Assembly: GCA_023053685.1 (NCBI GenBank)
Contig: JALIGW010000016.1
Coordinates: forward strand, 1,508,501-1,572,500
DNA: 64,000 nt
Origin: Diadophis punctatus similis
Lineage: Eukaryota > Chordata > Lepidosauria > Squamata > Dipsadidae
Direction of reading: 5' to 3'
Positions 23,020-34,879 of this stretch are shown here, piece after piece (the first letter of the stretch is position 1; each line of letters opens with the position of its first letter). A model generated the notes under the pieces. The model was not told the DNA's origin. It did no database searches and was given only the letters and a program-made list of their open reading frames with translations. Position numbers and translations under genes: made by a program.

Positions 23020-23270
23020 GCTGGACAATGATGCTCTTGCAGATTCTGACTGTGAGATTGAGGGTCTGGATAGGGAGGAACTGATTTCAGCTCAACCCTG
23101 GTGAGGTGGAGTGTCTTTGGATTTTTGGCCCCTCCAGGATCTGGTGATATCTTTAACTCTGGATGGAGCTGCGTTTTCTCTGACTGAGCTAGTTCTCAAT
23201 TTGGGGATCCTCCTGGATTCACAGCTCCTGGTCAGGGAGCAGGTAGAAGCCATGCCTAAGGGGTAGACTA
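23020..23270 (+). mobile_element. L2-like LINE reverse transcriptase fragment
   Basis: Plus-strand translation across frame breaks yields VECLWIFGPS and then a TLDGAAFSLTELVLNLGILL stretch followed by DSQLLVREQVEA, which match the late RT region of L2-like LINEs (the LGVLLDSQL motif). Truncated at both ends and frameshifted. Confidence 0.65.
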
Positions 23271-24319
23271 TAATGTTGCAATTTTTACTATACAAATTTA
23301 TAATTTTATCAATGACTATTAGCCATTTTTACTATATATCCATTATCAACATCTCTCTCTTTAACTCTGCTGGGAAGAAGGGAGAAAGGCTAACTGCTTT
23401 GTTTTGCGATACTTTATTGACACAATTGTACCAAACTGTTGAAATCTGGCGAAACTCATATTTATAACAGAAAAATATGCAGGGCTCAGAATAACAAGGG
23501 AAACAAACATTGGGTAATAAATAGGAACTCTTTTTTCAAGTAAACAAAAAGGTCAAAGTAAATTGAAATGAAATATGTTAAGAGTGCTTTTCTGGATGTA
23601 CCCTTACATTCCACTTAATTGCAGTGGGACTTATTAATGTCTGGGTTCAAGACTGCAACTTAGCTTTTATTCCTAGAGCAGACTTTGGCTCTTCAGGTCA
23701 AGGAAGGGTGAGGTAGGGCAACAAAGCTTGCCTTGCTAGTGCTCATGCATAAATAAAGGCCTTAGTTTTCTAGGCTGTCAATCCAGATCTAAATTATTCC
23801 TATTTCTGTCTCTTTTTCACACACATAAAGCATTAAAAAAGGAATGCCAATGCTAGAAATGGGGTGGGGCTGGGATAACCCTAAAATTAATGAAAAAAAT
23901 CTGTCAAAGTAATAAAATAAATGTTATCTATTTCCACAGAAGTAGTTATGGGATCTATTTTAATATCTATTTACTTGTCTATAAAAGTATATTGAACATA
24001 AGATATACAAGGATAATTATTAGCAGCATAGAATATTGGTAGCAATTCTACAAATTGCATAATTCTTCCTATTTTCTTTTGCAGAATATTCCTTTTACAA
24101 TATTCTGATTATACATACTGTATATTTTAAGAACTATTTGTTATTCCAATGAAAATGATGGAGCTTCAACCATATATTTCTTTTAAAAATTGTTAGGGAT
24201 ACTAGAAAGAGAATATTACACAAACTAATTAAAGATTGATTTTGCATGAATCGTTGCTATGAGATGGACATGAAAAAACATTAAATTAAATAAATATGCC
24301 CTCCAAAAATATATTCAGA
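23271..24319. other. Intronic DNA, nothing recognised
   Basis: AT-rich sequence, no family recognised. Confidence 0.5.
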
Positions 24320-24499
<180 letters not shown>

Positions 24500-24654
24500 G
24501 ACAATATAGTTTGTCGACTATAGAAAACTGCCTGGATGGTCCCAGGAGGGACCAAAAGGCAAAAGGAAGCTGTGATGTTTCCTTCCATACACCAGGATGA
24601 CTCGACAGAATAAACATATATAACCCTTTCCTGGTGAAGAGCTGATAGGGAAGA

Positions 24655-24846
24655 GAACCTTGTGGCCTAGAGGTTAAACTTCTGCCTTACAAGCAGACTG
24701 CCCAGGTTCAATTCCCACTATGGGTATGGCTATCTGACGAGAGCAAAATAGCTCGAAATAGATCTATAATAGTCTCTCTTTATTTTCATTTATCAGCAAA
24801 AAATGTTACACACACACACGTGCGCGCACACACACACACACACACA
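24655..24846 (+). mobile_element. tRNA-derived SINE with (CA)n tail
   Basis: Head AACCTTGTGGCCTAGAGGTT (A box) and GGTTCAATTCC (B box), then AGCAAAATAGCTCGAAATAG, CTCTCTTTATTTTCATTTAT and CAGCAAAAAATGTTACACAC running into a CA/CG dinucleotide array (24811-24846). A different SINE family from those at 10296 and 13534. Its 3' end also occurs at 24320. Confidence 0.75.
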
Positions 24847-25710
24847 TGATCACCCTATATAAACATAAATAAGCCAAATTCAAAATTGATATAGATAGAT
24901 TTAATAATAAGTACCAAACAACATCTATATGACATTGTCAATACTGCAGTATCTAGTGGTAATTCTCAATTTTCAAAAGAATTGATAACTTACAATTCGG
25001 CATTACAATTCTTGCTGAACTACAAATCTAGTCACCTATTGGCTAGAACTGTGGCTTGTTGAAGTTCAGCAGCATTTGAAGTCTACCAATTTCTACTGTA
25101 ATGAAATGTCATTTATCTTCTAGTCACAAATGTCTATTACTGACCACAGTGATGTTAAAAATGATGAAACGTGCATTGTGACACACAATGTAACCTCCGT
25201 TATTTCGTATTGTGCTGCCATGTCACATGTATATTTAAGGGTGGAGTTTGCATTGCAAAATTGTTTTGTATGTTTCATTCCTTGCCCTCCTTTGCTTCCC
25301 ATTGCTGATGTTTATGCTTCTCACAACGCCTGTAAAAAAAGAATGCTTACATTTAAATTAATAAACTAATCCCTGAATATTTCTAATTTTATCAGAACTG
25401 CTAGTGAATATAAAAGTGTGCATTTTTAATTATTAAGAACCATTCCTTTTTATAATCTATTTTTTAAATTAATGATACTTGACTGACAGATCTTTTCTAT
25501 GCTCAGTTCAACAGTAAACAGGCAGTAATTATAAAATATATTATTTCTAAATATATTTTCTAAATATAACTATGATAGTAGTTAGTATCTGAGATGTTTT
25601 GTTCAGGAAGACAAGTCCCTTTTAATGAATTTCTTAGCATTAACTCTTATTATTAATCAAATGTTTCTACCTTCCAGATTACAGAACTATCATAGCATAA
25701 AGATAACTAT
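24847..25710. other. Intronic DNA, nothing recognised
   Basis: Unique-looking. Block 25130-25340 has a more balanced composition and no repeats, and could be conserved, but no specific signal stands out. Confidence 0.45.
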
Positions 25711-25875
25711 CACGCCTAAGGGGGCATGCATAAGCGCACCAGTGTGCCTACCGTCCCTGTCCTACTGTCCCCATTTATATGTACTCATTTTTTGCGTTTA
25801 TGGCTATGTTTTGCTTATTTAAATCCATTTATTTGTGCCATTTTTTCATGTGTCCTGTTTCCTTGCACTTGTTGA
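25711..25875 (+). mobile_element. LINE 3' UTR fragment (same family as 34117 copy)
   Basis: GCGCACCAGTGTGCCTACCG followed by CCCTGTCCTACTGTCC, CATTTATATGTACTCA and the terminal TTGTTGACAAACAAAC corresponds closely to the 3' UTR at 34703-34835. Severely 5'-truncated, with only the last 165 bp or so present. Confidence 0.75.
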
Positions 25876-25953
25876 CAAACAAACAAACAAACAAACAAAC
25901 AAACAAACATACATACATACAAACATACATACATACATACATACATACATACA

Positions 25954-25983
<30 letters not shown>
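25876..25983. repeat. (CAAA)n then (CATA)n compound microsatellite
   Basis: About eight CAAA units pass into about 17 CATA units with one intervening CAAA. It continues directly from the LINE 3' end at 25875. Open frames reading TNKQTNKQ and TYIHTYIH here are repeat artefacts. Confidence 0.96.
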
Positions 25984-25984
<1 letters not shown>

Positions 25985-27959
25985 CCATTGGAGACTTTAA
26001 TGGCAAATACAGTGTAAATGTAAATATTCCATTATCTGGAACAATTAATGTTCGGTGAGCAGTAACTATATTTTGAACCTATTATTAAATATTATTTTAT
26101 TTATTTAAACTAATTAACTACTCTACTCTACATTAACTAGACAAAATGTGTTGAAACATATTAGCGCCTGGGTGGTGATTTTACAGAAACCACAAAGATC
26201 AATCCAATCCAACGCTGTTTAAGCAAAAGCAAAAGAGAAAGTAAAGGCTTTTTTTAAAGTCTAGGATGATAGGAAATGATTACATTTCAAGTGTAAAATT
26301 ATTTGTAGTTTCAAATCATTATAAAATCATATCAATAACTGGATATTATTTCAAGACATGTGAAATATATTCAAATATCCAGCCTTATCTCATTTTTTAA
26401 AATCTGTTTTAAAATTTTCACGTTTGTATGAAATCTTAAGAAATAACTGTTCACACAGCAATGCATATATTTATAAATCAGTGCATGTTTAATTCATTAT
26501 AAATTCAAGAAAACTATATAAAAATAGGAAAAGGACAGCAAAAATAGACTTTTGAGTCAAGGCTTGTAACCTAGATTCTATTCAACATTTAGCTGGCATT
26601 GTCTACACACAGCTCTTATGTACAAAGAGTAAGCTGCAAAACACACACACACTTCTGAGAATTTCAAATCATATTGTACAGAAGTCACATCAAATTAATA
26701 CTGAGGACCATTCAGAGCTTTTATTCTGAAAAGCTTTTTGAAAAGGGATTAAGCTATAAAAACTCACATGATATTAAAGCACCTTTTAATGGGTTTGTGG
26801 TGGGGGAGGAACAATGAAAGTGCTATTTTTAGATAAACAATTATTCTGTGTGGAAGCACAAAAAATTTGCTAAGGAGATACAACAACAGTTTTTTGGCAA
26901 TATGCCACACATCTTAACACTAATTAGCAGGAGTCTTTTTTGTTGTTGTTAAAAGTTATATGTAAAACAAGGTCTTACCTATGCTTCCCCCTTCTTCCTC
27001 AATTTTTTTTAAATAATTTCAGTTAGAAATATTCAGAGACTCTTAGGAAAGACAAATGACTAAGATAACATAAATATTTATTTTAAAGCAACAATGTTAC
27101 AAATGGAAGTATCAAATCGGTATTCTGATTTTCTACATTATCCCATTCTGCTCTCAACAAAATTGGCTAATTAAATACATAGTCTCTATCAATCTGGCCC
27201 TTGTCTCTTTCCCTCCTTTCTTCCATTTCTCTCAAGTGTTATTTTTTAAAATTTGGATTTATGATATTCTTAATGTGCAAAAAAAAATTAATGCCAAGAA
27301 ACAGCATGAGCAATGAGTACAATGAAGCTGGAGAGTTGTCATCTCATCAAAAATAATGAATTCTCAAGAGATTTCTAACTTCATGTCTTCCCAGTCATTT
27401 GTCCAATAACAATAGGCTACTAGGAAAGAAATGAGTTGGCACGGAGCACACACTTCTTCATCAGCTCTGACTCACACCTGTAGCCTTCAAACAACTATCT
27501 ACCAGCTGAAGCCTACAAGAAAACAAACCCCCAAAGATAACTGGAAGTGTGGTTCCTAGCCTGCTGGGCTTCCATTCAGTCAAAAGATGCACCACATGGT
27601 GGATGACAGCTTTGTGTCTATTCTGCCTTGCTGCCTCCCCCCACTCTAATCAGCCAGCCCACCCCTTGATGGTCATACACTCAGAAAACAGTCTTATGGC
27701 TAATGATGCAAACATGAAGTGCAAAGTCTCCTTAATTTGACCCTTGTTAAACTCCTAATTGGATTGGGGCAAGCTCTGAGAGGAAAGCAACCCAGCTTTA
27801 TTTAAGAATGCTTTTGCCAACCGAAGAACAATTTACAAAAGGCTTCTACTTTGGCTGCAGGACACTATAGAGCAAGCAATGAACTGCAGCTGTCACTTAA
27901 GTTAAAAATCTAATCAGCTGCTTTAAAAAAAAGCAACATAACTTTTTGAATAGCTCATT
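25984..27959. other. Intronic DNA, nothing firm recognised
   Basis: AT-rich and repeat-poor. 27380-27800 is more balanced in composition. The open frame 27549-27740 shows no recognisable similarity. Confidence 0.5.
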
Positions 27960-28260
27960 CATCGTGGAAGCCTTTGGAGTGTGTTTGACCCAGATTTAAT
28001 AAGCTATTATTAAAGCAGAAGAGCAGCTGAACAGCCGCTTCATGGAATGATACTAGTGTGTTCAGTGTCTTAATTATTTTAAAATGATTACAACCACTAC
28101 TTCATTCAAGAGGCATAATGCTTAGAGCTCTTTCCTCAGCAATGTCTTAACACAAACTGTCTGAACAGGCAGCATTCATTCGTCCTTCATGAACCTTAAA
28201 GGTCAGCTGCATGGCTGAAAACATCTCAGCAGTTTGATTGTGTTTCCTCTGGAAGTGGAG
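27960..28260. promoter_or_regulatory. Candidate conserved non-coding element
   Basis: Repeat-free, balanced composition, rich in developmental transcription-factor-like words: GATTTAATAAGC, TTAATTATTTT, E-box-like CAGCTG (28025 and 28205 areas) and CATTCATTCG. No open frame of note. Its look and position in the host intron suggest a regulatory element; conservation has not been tested. Confidence 0.3.
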
Positions 28261-29218
28261 AGGGAGGGGAGAAAAAAACTTGAGGATTCTTCTCCTGTGA
28301 AAAGTAGCCTTTCCCCCTTATTATTTGCAAGGAAATATACAGCTTAAGTGCAGAGACAAGGGGCGCATGATATGCAGACAGGTGTAAAACATGAAGTAAT
28401 TATAGAAGCTCAAATTAGTTCCTAGGCCTGAGGCAAAAAAAGAGAACAGTGCCTTGACAAAAGGGAATAGCAAATAAGGATAGCAAACAAAAATGGCTTG
28501 AATGTGTAAATTAGCAAGAAAAATGAGACAGAAAAGCAGCTTTACTCTACTATTATTCCCCACATGAGAACAGAGCAGCTGAACATGATCAAGAGGGCTT
28601 TGGAGAGAGAGAGGCAGGCAGGCATCAGCACTGAAATGAAGCCAAAGAATGGCAGCAGTGCACTTGCTAGTCAGTCACTCATTATGTGGCGAAGTGCTCT
28701 GGAGAAGTGCCTCTTAGACTTGACCTATCATATTACTCCTTCTGTAAACATATAATCCCTGCTTGTTAGGTGGTGTCAACACTTGCATTCATTCCTTTTG
28801 GTAGTCCTTTTGTGCCTAGGCACTTTTAGAAGGGCTGCCAAAACCAAAGAATTGACACCATAATAAAACAATCTGAATTTCAACCAGGTAAATACTAGAC
28901 TTTCTGTTTGAAAAAAAGGTGGGGGGGGCAAGGTAGCATAATACATTCAATTTCTACAATATGAAACCACAACAGTTCTATTTTTTGAAGTATGACTATT
29001 AGAAGACATAATGATAGCTAGTTAATGTGGTTTAAAAAAAATAAACCTTAAATGGCAGGATGCAGAGACTGTAGATGTGGATCAAGAACTGTGGAGTATG
29101 CTTGTAATTCAATGTGCTTGGCACAGGATGTGACAATAATAAAATAAACAAAATCTAAGGTTAGGAACAATGAGGTAAGTGCTCAACACAATGTATTTCC
29201 ATTGGATATTATATAGAA
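28261..29218. other. Intronic DNA, nothing recognised
   Basis: Mostly unique; GA-rich 28590-28625 and a G run at 28920-28928. Confidence 0.5.
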
Positions 29219-29400
29219 CAGGGGTCCCCAGCCTCTGGTCTGTGGATCAGTTTGCAGCCTGTTGGGAACCGGTCCGCGCAAGTGGTGGGCGAGCGCGCAA
29301 AGCTCCACCTTGCGTGAGCAGCCTGCATGCTTGCAAAGCCATGCCCTCCCCCGCGAATGCCGTCAACATTGCTGGTATGCTGCCACTTTGCAGAGCTGGA
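29219..29400 (+). mobile_element. hAT (Charlie-like) terminal fragment
   Basis: Begins CAGGGGTCCCCAGCCTCTGG, then GTCTGTGGATCAGTTTGCAG, GGAACCGGTCCGCGC and a GC-rich stretch, resembling the left end of vertebrate hAT-Charlie elements. No matching right end was found, so it is truncated. Confidence 0.6.
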
Positions 29401-31236
29401 CAGGTTGAATATACAATTTTAAAAGTATCTGGGCAAAGCCGACTTTTAAAAGGACATATGGTTGAGAAAGAATAAGCCTTTTAACTGCTGATCATCCAAT
29501 CTTATTTATTTGGTAATCCAGTCTTTTTTTTTTCAAATGAATGGGTAAAACTATTGAAATGACTAACGTTTTAGAAGACATGAAACATAGGATCTGGAAA
29601 ATTTGCAAGAACAGAAGGCATATACATTTGCAGAAACAAGTGCCTCCTGTTTTTGTCTTTTACATGTTCCTGGTGGAATTATATACTGTCATTTCTGGTC
29701 TAAAAGTCCTCACAGCTTTCTGGGTTGGGTTTCTGGTGGAATACAAAAACACTTTTTTACACATGCAATGTCTTCAGTTAGAAAGAAAACCAAGAAAAAC
29801 AGATAGAACTATAAATATAAAACTGCTCACATTTCTCTGAAGCTACCCAAAAATTATATGGAGCTTCCACATCCAGGCAGCAAAACACTGGATGATCACT
29901 AAATGGCAACAAAGAGACTCTAAAATTATATTTTTGTTTACTACTTTTACATCATATTTTAGATATCCACAGATCTTGATTTGCCAGAAATGTAGGTTTG
30001 TACATTATCATCAAATCCTTTTGAAAGGAGGCTTCTGGTTTCATTTATTTATCGTCCAGTAAATCTCGGTTGCATTGCAATAAACAATATATGCGGTTAT
30101 CTTTGATAAATCTTTGGAGACTGTTATGCAAAATACAGCAATATATTTATTAAATGAGTCAGTAATATACAATACATAGTTCACAAACTTTTCTACTGGC
30201 TTCTAGATGGCATCTGCTTTAAGAGTCACATTAATGTTAAATATTAGACTGTTTAAAGCCGCTATAAAATTTCCAGGTTCATATCGTACAGAGTGACCCC
30301 CCCCCCAAAAATCACCTGCTTTAATGAATAACGTGTTTGTTTGCATAAGGTATGAAATACTTCATATTTTAAGCATGTGCACTCCAATGCATAACATTAT
30401 AGTAATATTGCATAAAATGCTTAGGATTCAGTAAATAATTATTAATTATCCTGGATAATAATTAAGCTAATTGAGATATAGATTTCATAGACTTATGGAG
30501 ATTGTTTGTGGGTAAACAAGTGCTCGATATTTAGATCTCTAGAACTCTTTAAAACCTGAATTGTGTAGAGAACCTGTTTCAGAAGCTGATCAACTCAAGG
30601 AGGGGGATGAAATGAATAGAAGAGAGGCAAATACCATATTTACTTTTGATCTCTCCTACTTTAGAATGTGCTAAATTCAGAACAGACTGTCTGAATTAAG
30701 TTCAAAAGCAGAATCACTAAACAGGCTTTAGAGTTGAAAAGAAAGCCTGAAAGATAATCATAGAATCTAAATTTTTGATCACAGATGCAAAAATAACAGG
30801 AGTAGGCTATGCTAAGAGGTTATATATTTGAATTATATTCCTTGCATATTGTCCATTTCTTATTTTAAAATTTCTAAGGAAGAATTAATCCCCCTCTCAT
30901 TAACAAAGTATTCTTTATATTATAAATATTCATATTAAACTGTTAAAAACAGAACCTCAGAGTTGCTTACAAATAAATAAATAAAAAAATCCCATTGTAA
31001 GATTTATAATATAAAAAGACAAGGCATGTAAGCAAAATGGAATAAAGAGGGAAAAGAAAAACAAGATTTAGGGATTTTAATTCTTAATTATTCAGAATTA
31101 AATTGCTTCAACATGAATATATTCCTCTCTTCTTAACTCATTACATACCTCCTACCCAAGATATATTTACACTGTGAATCATAATACAACCTACTATATA
31201 AAGCACAGCCCTTTGTATGTTAGTTTGGAGGAATTC
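29401..31236. other. Intronic DNA, nothing recognised
   Basis: AT-rich. Open frames at 29541-29840 have no recognisable similarity. C run at 30296-30306. Confidence 0.5.
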
Positions 31237-31463
31237 CGGGCGTGGGTTCTAACTTACTTCGCTGCTGGTTTGCTTTCTCCTGTACTGCATAGGCACGTGC
31301 GCGCGCATGCGCAGTGCCAAAAACCCAGGGGGTGGGCTTCTGCATGCGCAGAAGCCAAAAACAAGATGCTGCTGCCTATGCCGCTGCCGAGAAAGCTGGT
31401 TGGGGGCGTGGCCAGCCGTCAATAGCTCCCGGTTTGGCGAGCGGGGGGAAATTCTCACTACTG
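31237..31463. mobile_element. hAT-type MITE, same family as 246-439
   Basis: Left end CGGGCGTGGGTTCTAACTTA and right end AATTCTCACTACTG are diverged versions of the family termini. The interior has GCGCGCATGCGCAGTG and GCATGCGCAGAAGCC, shared in style with 43281-43310. No clean target duplication is seen, so this is an older or altered copy. Confidence 0.65.
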
Positions 31464-31569
31464 GTTCCAGGCTCAGATTAATATCTAGACAACATTCATT
31501 ACCCAAACTAGGTAACTTCATCAATGCTAGATTAGTACATCAGTGCTCCTTTATTAGTATCTACTAGAC

Positions 31570-32035
31570 CAGTGATGGCAAACCTTTTAGAGACTGAGTG
31601 CCCAAACTGCAATCCAAAACCCACTGATTTATTGCAAAGTGCAAACAGGGCAATTTAACCTTAATAATGAGATTTTACTACCTAAAATAATCATAAACAA
31701 CGCAGAGTTCAGCTAATTGTTCTAAAAAAATGTGATAAATGCACTTTTATGCCCCTTCATTTTTTTCCTGCTTTTGAAATATTATATTTAGCAACAATAA
31801 AAAAGAAATCATTTCTTTCTTTCCCTCCCCCTCCCCCTCTCTTTCTCTCCCCTTTCCCTCCCCCCTCTCTCCCCGCTCTCTGTCTTTCTCTCTCTTTGCC
31901 TTTCCCTCCCTCTCTGTCTCTTTCTCTCTTTCTCTTTCCCTCGATTGGAGCTGGGCTGGGGCGACTCTATGTGTGTCCACAGAGAGGGCTCTGCGTGCCA
32001 CGTGTGGCACGCGTGCCATAGGTTCGCCATCATGG
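31570..32035. mobile_element. hAT non-autonomous element with CT-rich core, 466 bp
   Basis: Inverted ends CAGTGATGGCAAACC and GGTTCGCCATCATGG; flanks TACTAGAC (31562-31569) and TGCTAGAC (32036-32043) match at 7 of 8 positions. A CACGTGTGGCACGCGTGCC stretch near the right end is typical of this family. The core contains a C/T-rich tract (31818-31943), which explains the RERERE-like open frames on the minus strand. Confidence 0.85.
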
Positions 32036-32192
32036 TGCTAGACAATCTTTTTGAATTGAATTGCTTAATACAAGTATTGTATTCAGGTTAATTGATTTCC
32101 TAATTGAAATATAGATTTCATAGACATATGGAAATTGTTTAGCTTTAAACAAAATTGTAATATTTCGATCCGGGATGTTTGAAAGAGCTAAA

Positions 32193-32452
32193 AAGCCATG
32201 GTGGCGCAGTAACTGGAATGCAATATTGCAGGCTAACTTTGCCCACAGCCAGGAGTTTGATCCTGACCAGCCCAAGGTTGACTCAGCCTTCCATCCTTCT
32301 GAGGTCGGTAAAATGAGGACCCAGATTGTTGGGGGCAATATAAATATACATTGCTTACTGGTGTAAACCGCTTAGAGAGTGCTTGCACTGTGAGGCGGTA
32401 TATAAATCTCACAAAATAAATAAATATATACGTCTAATGCTATTGCTATTAA
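32193..32452 (+). mobile_element. Sauria-type SINE with TCTAATGCTATTGCTATT end
   Basis: Diverged tRNA head (AGCCATGGTGGCGCAGT), conserved CAAGGTTGACTCAGCCTTCC, GTAAAATGAGGACCCAGATT, TTGGGGGCAATATAAATA and GGCGGTATATAAATCTCAC. It ends with the CTAATGCTATTGCTATT tail typical of the family. Confidence 0.88.
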
Positions 32453-34083
32453 AAACAGTTACTTTCAATCCTAAACTGGGAAGTCAAAAACTTATAGCTA
32501 CCAGCTCACATTGGACCAGTGAGGTAAAATAGTTAAAAGTCCATAACTCCAGAGGACCTCCTTTTATAGTGGATTAATTTGGGTTGATCTCCTCTCTAAG
32601 AAAGACTGGATTATTATGGCATATTAAATGTAACTATTGTTACCCTAGCAGCTAATTAGAAGATTTAAACTGAGATTCTTAATAGGAAAACTGAATAAGA
32701 ACAAATTTTAAAGAGTACACTGCATAAAGTGTTATAAAATTTGAGTAGATTTACCCAGAAAGTTAAAATTTTACACTTTCAAAATTTAAAATAATATAGT
32801 TAAAATAATATTCATATATACAACTAATTTACTGATTCACTTTGTAATACAAATTTCTTCACCTTTTGAAGACTGTCTATTCTTAGACACTTGTATAATA
32901 GGTGTAATTTCCTGTAACTTGAATCCTATCCTTCAAAAATAAAAATCTATCATATGTTTCACTAAGGTGAAGCAAAATTTTCAAATTTCAAACCAAACAC
33001 AAGATAATATTCTCCGAATCATAAACCAAAATTTTATAAAATATAAAATAATTGGTTTTGATTTTTTAACATTATGCATACCAAGACTCTTACAATTTCT
33101 TACCGGGCCACAAACTTTGCAAGGGAAAAATGTAACCATTACATTCAATCATTATTTTTGATACATTATCTTTCATTGTACTGCATATCTGTTGATTTAA
33201 AAATTAATATCCATTTACTCTTTTGCACATCTAATTAAATAATATAAACGGAGCTTTCACACATTCTTATTATTTTGTTATACTTCTGAAAGAAGTATTT
33301 ACCCATTTTGGTAAATATTTAAGGCACATACCTAGCAGATTATATGCATAATTATTTGTAAAAGTTTTGAAATGAAGTTGATTTCCAATGCATAAGGAAA
33401 TGGAAACAGTATAAGATATCTCTAAACGTGTTTGAATATTGTATATCATATAAAAAGTGTATAGCAATTTTTGAAAAATCTAACAAAAATGAATAAATTA
33501 CTCAGTAACAAACTGTGTTCCAGACCTCATTAGTTGTAATTACACTTCAAATATGCTCAGGACAATACACACATGTCAGCTGCAAGTGACACACAATAGA
33601 ACAGGCAACCTATAAACCCCTTCAAGCACAGAAAGGAGTCTATAAAACAACTGACTTTGTGCATTTGGATTCATGTGATAACACTTCCTCCCACATAGCC
33701 ACCAGGTCACCCAGATGGGACAAATCCAAACATGAAAAAGCTTCTTTTGTTTCAGCACTGATATCTATTCAAGCAACAAACTGCAGAATACTGTGCACCA
33801 AATGTTATATCTTGGCTCTTTTTCATTTTCAGAGCATTGCATAAAATATGTTACACTACCCTTGATGCTTGTAAAGCTTTTAAACAAAACGTAATTGCTG
33901 AAGTTCATATATTACAAAAGTATTAGAGTTGAACACATTAATATTATCCAAAGTAATGATATTGGAGATGGTTTAAAGCAGTTAAAAGTGCATACAAATA
34001 ATGCCATTTCAAATAATTAAGTTTAATTTAATGAAAACTACATACAAAACTGTATATACTTGACAATAAAAAGCATTCACTAA
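32453..34083. other. Intronic DNA, nothing recognised
   Basis: Very AT-rich, no repeat family recognised. Confidence 0.5.
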
Positions 34084-34116
34084 GGTAGAATCATAGGGTT
34101 GAAAAGGACCTTGGAG
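34084..34116 (-). mobile_element. CR1-like LINE 3' end, minus orientation (left part)
   Basis: GTAGAATCATAGGGTTGAAA then AGGACCTTGGAG is the reverse complement of a CR1 3' terminus, whose tail is built from ATTCTATG-type repeats. The rest of the same element resumes at 34880 after the inserted LINE. Confidence 0.6.
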
Positions 34117-34833
34117 TACTCATATCTAATGACCTAAGTGCCAGAGCCCACTGTAACAACATTGCCAAAAAGGCACTAAGAGTTGTTAATCTAATCTTGC
34201 GTAGCTTCTTCTCTGGCAATATTACACTGCTAACCAGAGCATACAAAATATTTGTTAGACCAATTGTCGAATACAGCTCACCTGTCTGGAACCCGCACTG
34301 CATATCGGACATTAATACAATCGAGAGAGTCCAGAAATATTTCACAAGAAGAGTTCTCCACTCCTCTGCTTGCAACAGAATACCTTATTCCACCAGACTT
34401 GAAATTTTGGGCTTAGACAATTTAGAACTACGTCGCCTTCGATCTGATCTAAATGTAGTTCATAAAATTATCTGCTACAATGTCCTACCTGTCAATGACT
34501 ACTTCAGCTTCAACTGCAACAATACACAAGCACACAATAGATACAAACTTAATGTAAACCGCTCCAAACTCGATTGCAGAAAATACGACTTCAGCAACAG
34601 AATGATCAATGCCTGGAATGCACTACCTGACTCTGTGGTTTCTTCCCCAAACCCCCAAAACTTTAACCTTGGAGGACCTCACCCCATTCCTAAGAGGTCT
34701 GTAAGGGGTGAGCGTAAGTGCACCATTGTGCCTACCGTCCCTGTCTTACTGTCCTATTGTCCTCATTTATCTGTACTTACTTTGCTTATTTTATGTTTAT
34801 ACCTATACCTGCTATCTTGTACATGTTTGACAA
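34102..34833 (+). mobile_element. 5'-truncated non-LTR retrotransposon with readable RT C-terminus
   Basis: A frame open on the plus strand reads KDLGVLISNDLSARA, then RAYKIFVRPIVEYSSPVWNP, IERVQKYFTRRVLHSS, LEILGLDNLELRRLRSDL and NRMINAWNALPDSVV. This is the thumb/C-terminal part of a CR1/L2/Rex1-type reverse transcriptase. The uninterrupted frame from 34197 to 34871 includes the 3' UTR read-through. The 3' UTR (34690-34833) is shared with 25711-25875. The lack of stops in the RT part points to a fairly young insertion. Confidence 0.8.
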
Positions 34834-34878
34834 ACAAACAAACAAACAAACAAACAAATATAAATAAATAAATAATAA
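34834..34878. repeat. (CAAA)n(TAAA)n tail of the LINE
   Basis: About six CAAA units followed by TAAA-type units, directly at the 3' end of the inserted LINE. Confidence 0.93.
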
Positions 34879-34879
34879 G

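Noticed and set aside
25779..26017. TNKQ/TYIH and YVCMYVCM repeat proteins
   Set aside because: Translation of the (CAAA)n and (CATA)n arrays following a LINE tail.
31747..32045. Arg/Glu-rich low-complexity frame
   Set aside because: CT-rich core of a hAT element read on the minus strand.
34197..34871. 224-codon frame as a host gene
   Set aside because: It is the C-terminal part of a LINE reverse transcriptase running into its 3' UTR and CAAA tail.
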